Assembly: GCF_004217185.1 (NCBI RefSeq)
Contig: NZ_SHKL01000001.1
Coordinates: 4,028,001 to 4,092,000, forward strand
DNA length: 64,000 nucleotides
Direction of reading: 5' to 3'
Source of the DNA: Pseudonocardia sediminis
GTDB taxonomy: Bacteria; Actinomycetota; Actinomycetes; Mycobacteriales; Pseudonocardiaceae
Shown: piece after piece, positions 15,053-22,674 of the stretch
How the letters are laid out: every line of letters starts with the position of its first letter
Numbering within the stretch: the stretch's first letter is position 1
Program-made: the position numbers and the translations under genes
Notes under the pieces: model-generated
What the model was told of the DNA's origin: nothing
Databases searched by the model: none
The model's input: only the letters and a program-made list of their open reading frames with translations

Positions 15053-15732
15053 CCCTCCCGGCTCTTCCGACGGCGCGACGGCGGGCGTTCGGCCGGGGCC
15101 TTGGCACGCCCGGACGCCGCAGCGCCCCGGCGACGGGGTGCACCGTCGTCCGACCGGCGGCGTGGCCGGTCCGCCCCCGGCGACTCCGCTGTCACCGGTG
15201 CGGCGCGGGGCTCCGGCTCGGCGTCGTCCTCGTCGGCGACGGGTTCGTCCCCGAACCCGTCCTCGTCCTCGCCCTCGCCGAGCTCCTCGTCCTCGATCTC
15301 CGCCTCCGCGAGATCGTCCGGGTCCTCGTCCGGCGGATCCTCGTCGAGTGCGTCGTCGGCGGGCGGGTCGACCTTGTCGGCGTCCCCGGGCTCCGCGAGG
15401 GCCGGGGCCCGGGCCATCGCCGCCTCCAGGGCGGCGATGCGCGAGCGCAGCTCGTCGTTCTCGTCCTCGAGCTCCTGACGTCCGGCGGACAGCGTGGGAT
15501 CGCGCTCCCACCAGTCGATGCCCATCTCCTTGGCCCGGTCCACCGAGGCGACCACGAGCCGGATCTTGATCGTGAGCAGCTCGATGTCGAGCAGGTTCAC
15601 CTGGATGTCGCCGGCGATCACGATCCCCTTGTCGAGGACCCGTTCCAGGATGTCGGCCAGGTTGGCGCCGTCGACGGCCTTGGGTTCCTGACGCGTCGCC
15701 TGCCCGGACGTCCAGCGGACCGTGTCGCTCAT
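15049..15732 (-). CDS. gvpJ: GvpA-family protein GvpJ with long acidic tail
   Basis: A 227-residue protein. Residues ~22-70 are a GvpA-type core (LADILERVLDKGIVIAGD, then VNLLDIELLTIKIRLVVASV). Residues ~85-105 are a coiled-coil-like helix (QELEDENDELRSRIAALEAA). The remaining ~120 residues are low complexity, first strongly acidic and then basic with RRR clusters. GvpJ proteins are usually about 100-150 residues, so the tail is an addition. It is probably a nucleating or tip protein. It starts 25 bases after gvpO and its stop overlaps gvpL (ATGA). Confidence 0.87.
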   Translation of the reverse strand: MSDTVRWTSGQATRQEPKAVDGANLADILERVLDKGIVIAGDIQVNLLDIELLTIKIRLVVASVDRAKEMGIDWWERDPTLSAGRQELEDENDELRSRIAALEAAMARAPALAEPGDADKVDPPADDALDEDPPDEDPDDLAEAEIEDEELGEGEDEDGFGDEPVADEDDAEPEPRAAPVTAESPGADRPRRRSDDGAPRRRGAAASGRAKAPAERPPSRRRKSREG

Positions 15733-15757
15733 GTGTGCTCCTCCGGTCGCGTGGCGG

Positions 15758-16483
15758 TCATTCGTCGTCCCCGCGCCCGCGGGTGTAGCGCCGGACGCGG
15801 CGGTAGGACATGAGCTCGCCCTCGTCGTCGAGCTCGGCGTCGTAGATGGCCAGGACGTCGGCGGAGTTCGGGATGCGCTCGGTCTCCACCACCTCGACGC
15901 CCACCAGCCATCCGTCGTCGTTGCGCGATACCGAGGTCACGCCCTCGGGCGTCTTGCCGGTCATCTCGACGATCTGCTCGACGGCCGCCCGCGCCACCGC
16001 GCGGGCACCCATCCGCTTCGGCCGCGGTGGTGGTTCCTCCTCGACCTCCGGCTCCGGTTCGACGTCCTCCCCGTCGTCGGGCTCGTCGTCCGGCTCGTCG
16101 TCCTCGGCGAGGTCCGCGTCGTCGGCGTCGTCGGCCTCCTCCTCGTCGAAGGAGTCCTCGACCGGCTCCTCCTCGACCGGCTCCGGCGCCGGCGGCTCGG
16201 CCTCGGGCTCAGCCGGACGCCGACGGCGTGGCCGCGGCGCCGGCTCCTCCCCGTCGCGGGACGCGCGCCGGCGCACCGGAGCGCCGTCCCCGGCCGGACG
16301 CCGGCGAGGGGCCTCACCGTTGCTCGCGCTCGTTGCCGCCGGGCGGCGGCGAGGAGCCTCGCCGCCACGCTCGGGTGCCGCCGAGGCGTCGTCCGCCGGC
16401 CCGCCGCGACGACGGGGGCGCCCGTCGTCGTCGGCGGCGGGCCGGCGCCGGGCCGGACGCCGACGGGGCGGGCCCTCAGCCAT
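15758..16483 (-). CDS. gvpO: Gas vesicle protein GvpO with long low-complexity N-terminus
   Basis: A 241-residue protein. Only the last ~95 residues (from GARAVARAAVEQIVEMTGK, with GWLVGVEVVETERIPNSADVLA and YRRVRRYTRG) are the GvpO domain. The first ~145 residues are disordered: an Arg/Pro/Ala-rich part with repeats of the type APRRRPA, then an acidic part rich in Asp/Glu. GvpO is needed for gas vesicle formation in Streptomyces-type and haloarchaeal clusters. The ATG at 16483 overlaps the end of gvpG by 8 bases. In Streptomyces gvpO precedes gvpA, so the order differs here. Confidence 0.88.
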   Translation of the reverse strand: MAEGPPRRRPARRRPAADDDGRPRRRGGPADDASAAPERGGEAPRRRPAATSASNGEAPRRRPAGDGAPVRRRASRDGEEPAPRPRRRRPAEPEAEPPAPEPVEEEPVEDSFDEEEADDADDADLAEDDEPDDEPDDGEDVEPEPEVEEEPPPRPKRMGARAVARAAVEQIVEMTGKTPEGVTSVSRNDDGWLVGVEVVETERIPNSADVLAIYDAELDDEGELMSYRRVRRYTRGRGDDE

Positions 16484-16721
16484 CCCCGTCTCCTCCTCGG
16501 CGTCCGACCAGGCGCCCGAGCAGCTCCTCCTGCTGCTCGTCGCGTTCGGCCTCGCCGATCTCGCCGCGCTCGAACGCCCGCTCCACCTCGTCGATCTTCG
16601 CCCGGAGCACCGCCGGGTCGTTCATCTGGCGGTCCGCCTCCGACCCCAGCTTCTCGGCGATCCAGACGACACCCTTCAGCGGCGCCAGCGGAAGTCCGAG
16701 CAGGCCACTGAACAGCCCCAC
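16476..16721 (-). CDS. gvpG: Gas vesicle protein GvpG
   Basis: An 81-residue protein with the GvpG pattern: FSGLLGLPLAPLKGVVWIAEKL at the N-terminus (residues 4-25), then a helix with KIDEVERAFERGEIGEAERDEQQ (two adjacent blocks, 42-64). GvpG is an essential small accessory protein in vesicle assembly. Translation begins at a GTG (16721) two bases after the gvpF stop, and its end overlaps gvpO by 8 bases, so expression is coupled on both sides. Confidence 0.92.
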   Translation of the reverse strand: MGLFSGLLGLPLAPLKGVVWIAEKLGSEADRQMNDPAVLRAKIDEVERAFERGEIGEAERDEQQEELLGRLVGRRGGDGDG

Positions 16722-16723
16722 GC

Positions 16724-17500
16724 TCAGGAACCGTCCTCGTCCACCGGCTCCGGGAGGAAGTCGAACGGCGCGACCGGGCCGATCAGCCGCAGCGCGACCC
16801 GGTCACCCCACTCGTCGCCCAGCGCGTCGACCGCCTGCTCGAACTCCGACCGGTGGTCGCGACGCACGAGTGCCGACAGGTTCACCGCGCCGTCCTCGCC
16901 GCCGGCCTCCTTCACCACGACCGCGACCGCGAACGGCGAGATCCGGTCCTGCGCCGCGTCCGCGTCGACCCCGCGCAGGCGTTCCAGCTCGGAGGCGATC
17001 CGCTCGCCCAGCTTGATCCGGTCGTAGTAGGTGGCGTCGGGGTCCTGCCCGCGGATCGACTCGCTCAGCTGCGCCATCTCCGCGTCGCCCTGCAGCATCG
17101 CGCCGAGCAGCTGGTCCTGGTCGTAGCGGCCGTGCAGGACGAACTGCACGCAGCCCTCGAGCTGTTCGAGCGCCCAGACGAAGTAGTCGTGGTTCTCCTC
17201 CAGCAGCTCGTCGATGACGGCCTGGTCGTTCTCGACGACCCCGCCGAACCGCATCGGCAGCACCGTCATCTCCTCGGCGATGGCGTTGACGACGCGCTCG
17301 TGGGCCATCAGGTCCCGGCGACGGCCCAGCGGCTTGTCGACCGGGACGTCACTGACCACCGCGGCGAGACGGCGGTGGTCGAGGACCTCCAGCTCACCGG
17401 GCTCCTCACCGACCGGCTCGAGCCCTTCGGGAATGTCCACATCGGCCGCGACGACGGCGTAGACGTACGTCGCGGTCCTCGTCTTCGTGCCCTTGCTCAT
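16724..17500 (-). CDS. gvpF: Gas vesicle protein GvpF (GvpF/GvpL family)
   Basis: A 258-residue Gvp[18 protein letters not shown] at the start, [24 protein letters not shown] (residues ~64-87, given as the family hallmark HERV and LPMRFG), a helical middle, and a C-terminal [14 protein letters not shown]. The crystal structure of a cyanobacterial GvpF shows two domains and binding to GvpA, and F-type proteins probably chaperone GvpA subunits. The ATG at 17500 overlaps the gvpA stop (ATGA). Confidence 0.92.
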   Translation of the reverse strand: MSKGTKTRTATYVYAVVAADVDIPEGLEPVGEEPGELEVLDHRRLAAVVSDVPVDKPLGRRRDLMAHERVVNAIAEEMTVLPMRFGGVVENDQAVIDELLEENHDYFVWALEQLEGCVQFVLHGRYDQDQLLGAMLQGDAEMAQLSESIRGQDPDATYYDRIKLGERIASELERLRGVDADAAQDRISPFAVAVVVKEAGGEDGAVNLSALVRRDHRSEFEQAVDALGDEWGDRVALRLIGPVAPFDFLPEPVDEDGS

Positions 17501-17880
17501 GACCGACGCTTCTCCTGCTTGCGCTCTTCCCGGTAGTCGTCGAACTTCTCCTTGCCCGCCTCGATCACGCCCTTCGTCGTGCCCTTGGCCCCACCGTGGG
17601 TGGCGCTCTCGGTCATCCCCCCGATCGCCTCGGTCAGGGACTTGCCACCCTTCTGGTGCAGGTCGAGCCGGTTCGTCGCCTCCGCGAACCGCAGATAGGT
17701 GTCGACGCTCGCGATGACGATCCGCGCGTCGATCGTGACCAGCTCGATCCCGACCAGCGACACCTTCACGAAGATGTCGATGACCAGGCCCTTGTCCAGG
17801 ATCAGGTCGATCACCTGGGCCAGGTCGCCCTGGGGTGCCCGATCGACCCTGCTTCCGCCTTGACGCTGACTGACGGTCAC
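17497..17880 (-). CDS. gvpA: Major gas vesicle structural protein GvpA
   Basis: A 127-residue protein. Residues ~19-68 are the GvpA core ([19 protein letters not shown], then [20 protein letters not shown]), the amphipathic helix-beta-beta-helix that packs into the gas-permeable, water-excluding wall. It has a basic C-terminal extension of about 50 residues ([17 protein letters not shown], ending [10 protein letters not shown]); cyanobacterial GvpA has about 70 residues in all. GTG at 17880 is preceded by AAAGGA at about 13 bases. Of the three GvpA-family proteins here this one is closest to the structural form. It lies 89 bases after the SRPBCC gene and may also have its own promoter in that gap. 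Confidence 0.92.
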   Translation of the reverse strand: MTVSQRQGGSRVDRAPQGDLAQVIDLILDKGLVIDIFVKVSLVGIELVTIDARIVIASVDTYLRFAEATNRLDLHQKGGKSLTEAIGGMTESATHGGAKGTTKGVIEAGKEKFDDYREERKQEKRRS

Positions 17881-17969
17881 CCGTCACCATTCCTTTCGTA
17901 CCGGGTGCCCGGCCGGGGCACCTGGGGAGCTCGGGCCCCGGCCGGGTCCTCCTCGTCTGCCGCGTCGGC

Positions 17970-19190
17970 TCAGGCGCGGGCGGGCTGCCGCGAACGGCGC
18001 TGGGCGCGCCTGCCCACCGGACGTCCCTCGTCCTCGGGCTCGTCGTCCCCGGACTCGTCGGAAACGGCCTCGTCGGCGGGCTCCTCGTCGGCGTCGTCCT
18101 CGGCGACGGCACCCTCGGGCGCCTCGTGCTCGGCGTCGTCGTCGAGCTCCTCGTCGGACTCGTCCGCCTCGTCGTCGACGTCGTAGTCCTCGTCGGCCTC
18201 GTCGTCGGAGTCCTCGTCGGCGTCCGCCTCGTCCTCGACGTCGTAGCCGTCCTCGGGCTCCTCGTCGTCGTACTCCTCGTACTCGCCGTCGGCCTCCGCC
18301 TGTTCCTCGGCGATGGCCTCCTCGTGGGTCTTGACGACCTCGCTGTCCCGGATCTCGCCGCGCCAGCCCTCGAGCTCCTCCTGGTTGACCAGCGTCTCCA
18401 CCATCACGTGGCGGCGGTAGTGCTTGAACTCGAGGCGGGCACGACGGCCGACGGCGCGCCAGATGTTGCCGGTCTTCTCGAACAGCCCGACCGGGTAGTA
18501 CTCCATCACCAGCAGGACCTTGGTCAGGCTGGGCGCGAGCTCGTGGAAGGAGACGATGCCGTTGACGTAGCCCTTGGCACCCTGCGAGCGCCAGATGATG
18601 TGGGTGTCGGGGATCTGCTCGATGGTCGTCGCGCTCCAGGTGCGCTTCGACCAGAACACCTGGGCCTTCCAGTTGGTCTTCTCGTCCGACTCCTGCTCGA
18701 CGCTGTGGACCTTCTTCATGAACGTCGGGAAGTCGGCGTACTGGGTCCACTGGTCGTAGGCGACGCGGACGGGCACGCCGATGTCGAGCTCCTCGACGAT
18801 GTTCATGAACTTGAACTTGCCGCGGCCACCGCCGCCGGAGCCCCCGCCACTCCCCCCGTCGCCGTCGCCGTCACCGTCGTCGTCACCACCGCCGAGGCCG
18901 ACGGCGCTCATCGCCTTGTCCTTCACCGCGGACAGGCCGCCCTTGATCGCACCGGTCACCGGGTTACCTCCTTCGGCGGCCTCCTTGCCTCCGCTCAGCG
19001 CCGACTGCAGGCCGACGCCGCCGTTCTCCGCGACGTCGGTCAGCCGCCCGGTGAGGCCGTCGACCTGGTCGAGCGCGGCGCTGACCGCCTTGTCCGTCAG
19101 CGTCTTGAGCAGCGACTGCGCGGCCTCCCGGAGACGGTCGGTCGGCAGGTTGTCCAGCAGCGAGGCGTTCCCCCCGTCGGAGTCAGCCAT
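17970..19190 (-). CDS. Gas vesicle-associated SRPBCC (START-like) protein with acidic tail
   Basis: A 406-residue protein in four parts. Residues 1-95 are a helical domain also found in the protein at 22147 (NGGVGLQSALSGGKE). A Gly/Asp linker follows (97-125). A SRPBCC/polyketide-cyclase-type domain spans about 128-280 (EELDIGVPVRVAYDQWTQY, FPTFMKKVHSV, TTIEQIPDTHIIWRSQG, LEFKHYRRH). A strongly acidic, tyrosine-containing tail of over 100 residues ends in a basic patch. Streptomyces gvp loci also carry a cyclase-like gene among their accessory genes (gvpX/Y/Z region), so a vesicle role is likely, though its ligand is unknown. The ATG at 19190 overlaps the upstream gene by 8 bases. Confidence 0.82.
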   Translation of the reverse strand: MADSDGGNASLLDNLPTDRLREAAQSLLKTLTDKAVSAALDQVDGLTGRLTDVAENGGVGLQSALSGGKEAAEGGNPVTGAIKGGLSAVKDKAMSAVGLGGGDDDGDGDGDGGSGGGSGGGGRGKFKFMNIVEELDIGVPVRVAYDQWTQYADFPTFMKKVHSVEQESDEKTNWKAQVFWSKRTWSATTIEQIPDTHIIWRSQGAKGYVNGIVSFHELAPSLTKVLLVMEYYPVGLFEKTGNIWRAVGRRARLEFKHYRRHVMVETLVNQEELEGWRGEIRDSEVVKTHEEAIAEEQAEADGEYEEYDDEEPEDGYDVEDEADADEDSDDEADEDYDVDDEADESDEELDDDAEHEAPEGAVAEDDADEEPADEAVSDESGDDEPEDEGRPVGRRAQRRSRQPARA

Positions 19191-20097
19191 CGTTGCGGCC
19201 TCCCGACTTGCCGGAGGAACGACGGGTGCCGGTGCTGCGGCGCGTGGTGGTCGACGAGGTCGAACGCGCCTTCTTCGCCGGCTCGCCGGACCGCGAACGG
19301 GCCGACGACGTGCTGGCCTTGCTCTCCGTCGAACGGCTGGACGCCGCCGCGGTACGGCGGCGCGCGGGGGTGCCCGCGGACTTCTTGCCCTCCGCGGAGC
19401 CACCGCGGCTCGGCCGCGTCGCGGCCATCTCCCGGACCGTTCCGTTCGAGGACTGCTCGGGCTCCTCGCCCGACTCCTCCCCCGTCTCCTCCGCCTCGGT
19501 CTCCTCCGCCTCGGTCTCCTCCGCCTCGGTCTCCTCCGCCTCGTCGACCACGTCGTCCTCGGACCCGTCGGCGTCCTCGGCCTCCTCGGCGTCGTCGAGC
19601 TCGGCGACCTCGCCCTCGTCGTCGTTCTCGTCCGCAGCGCGGCGGCCACCCCGTGCGACGGTCCCGACGGCCCGGCCGCCGGAGTCGAGAGCCTTGCCCG
19701 CCGTCTCCGCGGCCGCGCCCGCCGTGTCGCCCGCGGTCTCCACGGTGGCGCCCGCGGCGTCACCGGTCGCACCGGCGACCTGCTCGACGGGCTTGCCGAG
19801 GTTCTCCACCCGTGAGATCAGCGAGTCGGTGAGCGACTCCATGCGGTTGCTCGCCGCGGCCATCGCCGCGTCCTTGCCGGCCTCGAGCAGACGGCCGCGC
19901 ACGGCGTTCTGCAGACGGCCGAGCTCCGGGGAGGCCGAGGCCAGCTTCGCGCCCTGGCTCATGAGCTCGGTGGGTGAGAGGTTCAGCTTCCGTCCGGCGA
20001 GGGCGCCGCCCAGCATGATCGCCAGCTTCATCTTCTTCGTGCGTCCCAGGACGTACCCCCCCACCACGGCGAGACCGATCTTCGACGTAGCGCTCAT
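19183..20097 (-). CDS. Gas vesicle-associated hydrophobic/low-complexity protein
   Basis: A 304-residue protein. The N-terminus is moderately hydrophobic (KIGLAVVGGYVLGRTKK then LAIMLGGALAGRKL). A helical part reaches about residue 105. An Ala/Thr-rich segment with repeats of the type ETAGDTAGAAAETAG follows, then an acidic block (about 150-210) with the pentapeptide EETEA repeated four times, and finally a Ser/Thr/Arg-rich basic tail. I know no characterised relative; comparable hydrophobic accessory proteins occur next to Streptomyces gvp genes. It is the first gene of the gvp transcript, its ATG lying at the edge of the 0.9-kb non-coding region. Confidence 0.75.
   Translation of the reverse strand: MSATSKIGLAVVGGYVLGRTKKMKLAIMLGGALAGRKLNLSPTELMSQGAKLASASPELGRLQNAVRGRLLEAGKDAAMAAASNRMESLTDSLISRVENLGKPVEQVAGATGDAAGATVETAGDTAGAAAETAGKALDSGGRAVGTVARGGRRAADENDDEGEVAELDDAEEAEDADGSEDDVVDEAEETEAEETEAEETEAEETGEESGEEPEQSSNGTVREMAATRPSRGGSAEGKKSAGTPARRRTAAASSRSTESKASTSSARSRSGEPAKKARSTSSTTTRRSTGTRRSSGKSGGRNDG
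19486..19545 (-). repeat. 15-bp coding tandem repeat (EETEA)
   Basis: Four units of CTCCTCCGCCTCGGT lie head to tail on the plus strand, the last differing in two bases. In the gas vesicle-associated gene on the minus strand they encode the repeated pentapeptide Glu-Glu-Thr-Glu-Ala. Copy number could vary by slippage without changing frame. Confidence 0.8.
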
Positions 20098-20214
20098 ACA
20101 GCGTTCATCCTTTCAGGGGTTGACCCGTGGCTCGCTGGACGAACGACACGTCCGAATGACGGCCGGATCCGCAAAGCGGTGGCGATCATGAAATGCAGCC
20201 ACTCATCCCCCGAA

Positions 20215-20220
20215 GTACCC
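20215..20220 (-). promoter_or_regulatory. Possible stress-sigma-type -10 element upstream of the gvp operon
   Basis: The minus strand reads GGGTAC about 118 bases upstream of the first gvp-operon start codon. GGGTAC/T is the -10 of SigB-type promoters in Streptomyces, whose gvp loci are known to be stress-sigma dependent. The matching -35 (GNNT at 14-16 bases) is not present at the right distance, so this is only a candidate. Confidence 0.3.
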
Positions 20221-20883
20221 GAAAAGACGTCACGCGCCGTTCACCAAGTGGCGGCGACATTACAGCGGTGTGAGCCGGGCCGATCACCACTGTTACGACC
20301 AACTTGAATGCGGGACAAACAGTCCGGAACATTCGACTCAATGGCCTGACGCAAATACGACGTGACGGCCGGACGGAGCATCGGCATGGGCTGTTCGCAG
20401 CACGTTTCCGGAATCGATGCGGCACCCACCGTGCGACGGCACCAGGACGTTCGGACCCCGGCGCCGACCGGTTCGGTCGCCATCGATGTCGATCTTGCTC
20501 GTCGGCTCGCGGTCGGCGCATCCGGGCACGGCGACCGGCGCAACCTGTGCTGGTTCCGTTGTCCCACTGCAGGTTGCGAGCCCGCACGACCGGGTCGACG
20601 GGATTTCGCGGCTCTGGGAACCCGACAATCAGGGACCCGGCCGGCACCGTCGACGACGCGGGTGCGACAGCCACCGGACGGTCGGGGGGCGGGCGTCCGG
20701 ACGGCCCGCCGCCGGTCCGGATGGCGAGTGAACGGCGACGGCACCCCGATCGACCCCGGATCGGTACCCGTGCCGATACACGATCCATTTCCGGCGGGGC
20801 TCGGACCACCATCGTTGCGCATGTCGCCCAGAGTGGATCAATGTCCGGGATCGATCCGTCCGATCACATCCTGGTGCGCTGCG

Positions 20884-20897
20884 GGAAATGCATTTCC
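20884..20897. promoter_or_regulatory. Perfect 14-bp palindrome (possible operator)
   Basis: GGAAATGCATTTCC is a perfect palindrome at 20884-20897. A related imperfect copy (GGGAATTCCATTTCCC, 20918-20933) follows 20 bases later. Both are AT-rich for this genome and lie in the gene-free region, 70-110 bases downstream of the 21057 gene end and roughly 800 bases upstream of the gvp operon start. Confidence 0.45.
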
Positions 20898-20968
20898 TGC
20901 GATCATCATCCCGCCCGGGAATTCCATTTCCCGCCTCCCCCTGCGCAATCGGCCGCACACACGACGAA

Positions 20969-21018
20969 GGGCCCTCCACGACGGACAGGGTCATTCGTCC
21001 TGCTGCCGTGGAGAGCCC
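20969..21018 (-). terminator. Hairpin terminator after the CsbD/helical-protein pair
   Basis: GGGCCCTCCACG (20969-20980) pairs with CGTGGAGAGCCC (21007-21018) with a single mismatch, and an inner GGAC/GTCC extends the structure. The element starts 38 bases past the minus-strand stop at 21057. No U-tract follows, as is usual in Actinobacteria. Confidence 0.6.
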
Positions 21019-21033
21019 TCACCCGCACGGTTC

Positions 21034-21051
21034 CGGCCCCGTACGGGGCCG
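21034..21051. terminator. 18-bp perfect palindrome just past a stop codon
   Basis: CGGCCCCGTACGGGGCCG is a perfect palindrome that ends five bases before the minus-strand stop codon's last base (21057). It may act with the hairpin at 20969-21018 as a tandem terminator. Confidence 0.45.
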
Positions 21052-21056
21052 TCGGC

Positions 21057-21458
21057 TCACACGGCGGCGGCCCGCCGGTCGGCGACCTCGTCGCCCGGGG
21101 CGTCGTCGTCCCCGGTGGTGCCCCGGCCCCGCGGGAGGAGACCGGTCGCGGCCGAGACCAGGCGGGTGCCCTGCTCGACGATCCACCCGAGGATCTCGGC
21201 GAGCCGGGCGGCGATGACGCCGAAGCCGGCACCGAGCCGGGCGAGCGCACCCGCTCCGTCATCATCCTCGGACCGGGGCCGCCCGTCGGGTCCGGAGATC
21301 CGGTCGGCCACCGCCTCGACGGAGTCGGCGAGCCTCGCCGCGACCGCCTCCAGGACGCGCGAGACGATCTCGGTGATCCGGTCGGCCGGTGTCGCGTCGC
21401 CGGACGGCGCCGGTCCGTGGCCGTTCGGCGAGGTGACGACGGCTCCCTGGGTGCTCAT
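21057..21458 (-). CDS. Uncharacterised amphipathic helical protein
   Basis: A 133-residue protein of unknown family. It has a polar N-terminus, a long amphipathic helix (ITEIVSRVLEAVAARLADSV, about residues 28-47), an acidic spacer (RSEDDDGAG), a second helix (FGVIAARLAEILGWIVEQG) and a charged tail. It could be a surface-binding or self-assembling helical protein, which is inference. The ATG at 21458 overlaps the CsbD-like stop (ATGA), so the two are co-translated, and two hairpins follow its stop. It sits between the gvp operon and the membrane protein at 22147, so a link with vesicles or stress is plausible. Confidence 0.62.
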   Translation of the reverse strand: MSTQGAVVTSPNGHGPAPSGDATPADRITEIVSRVLEAVAARLADSVEAVADRISGPDGRPRSEDDDGAGALARLGAGFGVIAARLAEILGWIVEQGTRLVSAATGLLPRGRGTTGDDDAPGDEVADRRAAAV

Positions 21459-21643
21459 CGTGGCCCGTTCCCGCCCTTGACCTTCTTGGCTCCCTGCTTG
21501 AGCGATCCCGAGGCCTTCGCCTCGGTCTCGTCGGCCTTCCCCTTGGCCATGAGCTTCTTGTTGCCGGTCACCTTTCCGGCGACCTGCTCGGCTTTCCCCT
21601 TGATCTCCTGGGGTTTCTTCTTGGCTTTCTCACTCTTCGGCAC
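21455..21643 (-). CDS. CsbD-like stress protein
   Basis: A 62-residue lysine-rich protein with the CsbD pattern: EIKGKAEQVAGKVTGNKKLMAKGKADE (two adjacent blocks, residues 13-39) followed by KQGAKKVKGG. CsbD proteins are small, abundant general-stress proteins under SigB control in Bacillus and relatives; their molecular role is unsettled. Translation starts at a GTG (21643) with CAGGAGAAC just upstream. It overlaps the helical-protein gene by ATGA. Confidence 0.85.
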   Translation of the reverse strand: MPKSEKAKKKPQEIKGKAEQVAGKVTGNKKLMAKGKADETEAKASGSLKQGAKKVKGGNGPR

Positions 21644-22146
21644 GTGTGTTCTCCTGATCGCCGTCGACGTTTCGGACCGGGCTCATGGAACGGTCCCGGC
21701 GGCCCCAGGTAAAGCGCTTCGCCCCGGCGCGTCGACCCGGGAGGCATTGTTCGTACGAGTGCGTTCCGACGCTGCTCTGTTCGGCGCGCACCCGGACGGT
21801 CGCCGCCCGGCAACGGCCGCGTCGCCGTGGTGACGGGGCCGCGTCATCGCCTACGCTCACGGGGCGGGCCCGGGGCTGGAACAGGGGCGCACAGCCTCTG
21901 AACTGCGACGACACCGTCCGTTTCAGCGATCTGGAGTACGGCACACGGACCGGCCGAGGGGGCGGATCGGACGCGCTGCCGCAGCAGCGGACACCGGACC
22001 GGGCCTCGGCCGGAGTCCTCGACGGACCCACGGTGCGGGCCGTTCCCGCCGGTGGTCACCCACCGATCCGACGCATGCACGAACGATTCCCTCCGTCACC
22101 GGCGAACGATTCCGTGGTGACGGCACATTCGAGAGACGAGGGCGAC
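21644..22146. other. 503-bp divergent intergenic region, no gene seen
   Basis: This stretch separates the CsbD-like gene (minus) from the membrane protein gene (plus). Frames through it are shadows without motifs. It has a lower GC stretch around 21890-21960 that could hold promoters for both sides, but no -35/-10 pair I would defend. Confidence 0.5.
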
Positions 22147-22590
22147 ATGACCCAGGCCGTGGCGGTACGCGAGCGAGACGAGACGACGACCGCGGCCGCC
22201 GGTCCGGAATCGTCGCCGAATCCACCGGTCGACAACGGTGAGCGCCTCAAGAACAGTTTTCAGGGACTGCTCGTCGCCCTGATCGACAAGGTCTCCGGCG
22301 TGGCGCTGCGCAAGGTCGACGACCTGGCGAGCTCGCTGGAGGACGTCACCGCCAACGGTGGTGTCGGCCTGGCCGCCGCGCTCGGGGCGGGCAAGGCGGT
22401 CCTCGCCGGCACCAACCCGGTCTGGGGTGCGGTCAAGGCCGGGTTCGCCGCCCTGGGCACCCTCGCGAAGACGCTGGTGATCGTCGGGCTCGCGCTCTCC
22501 CCGGTGCTGCTGATCGTCCTGGCCCTGCTGCTCGTCGTCGCGCTGCTCGTCATCGCGATCGTCCTGGCGATCCGCGCCGCGACGAGCTGA
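22147..22590 (+). CDS. Membrane protein sharing a domain with the SRPBCC gas vesicle protein
   Basis: A 147-residue protein with a polar N-terminus (1-32), a helical domain (about 40-105) and a long hydrophobic C-terminus (about 108-143: LVIVGLALSPVLLIVLALLL and following) that forms one or two membrane helices. The domain aligns without gaps to residues 25-90 of the protein at 17970-19190: I count 32 identities over 66 positions, including the shared NGGVGL and NPV-x-GA-x-K. This shows descent from a common ancestor and suggests a membrane-bound counterpart in gas vesicle biology. The ATG at 22147 follows GAGGGCGAC. The function is unknown. Confidence 0.75.
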   Translation: MTQAVAVRERDETTTAAAGPESSPNPPVDNGERLKNSFQGLLVALIDKVSGVALRKVDDLASSLEDVTANGGVGLAAALGAGKAVLAGTNPVWGAVKAGFAALGTLAKTLVIVGLALSPVLLIVLALLLVVALLVIAIVLAIRAATS

Positions 22591-22674
22591 GCGCCGTACC
22601 GCCTGTCGCGCAGCGCCTCCGGCGTCACCGCGTGTCGGCTTCGCCCGATCGCGGTCGACTGCCAAGGTGTGACC

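Larger units (their letters stand above)
20098..20968. other. 871-bp region without a convincing gene
   Basis: Open frames here have no recognisable motif and poor codon character, and base composition is visibly less GC-rich than the flanking genes. It lies upstream of the whole gvp transcript (20097 and below) and downstream of the gene ending at 21057. It probably holds the gvp promoter and regulatory sites. Features seen are a GGGTAC hexamer on the minus strand (20215-20220) and a palindrome at 20884-20897. Confidence 0.6.

Noticed and set aside
20186..20812. Minus-strand open frame of about 208 codons in the region upstream of the gvp operon
   Set aside because: No motif, no ribosome site, composition unlike neighbouring genes, and it overlaps equally long frames on the other strand; long frames occur by chance at this GC content.
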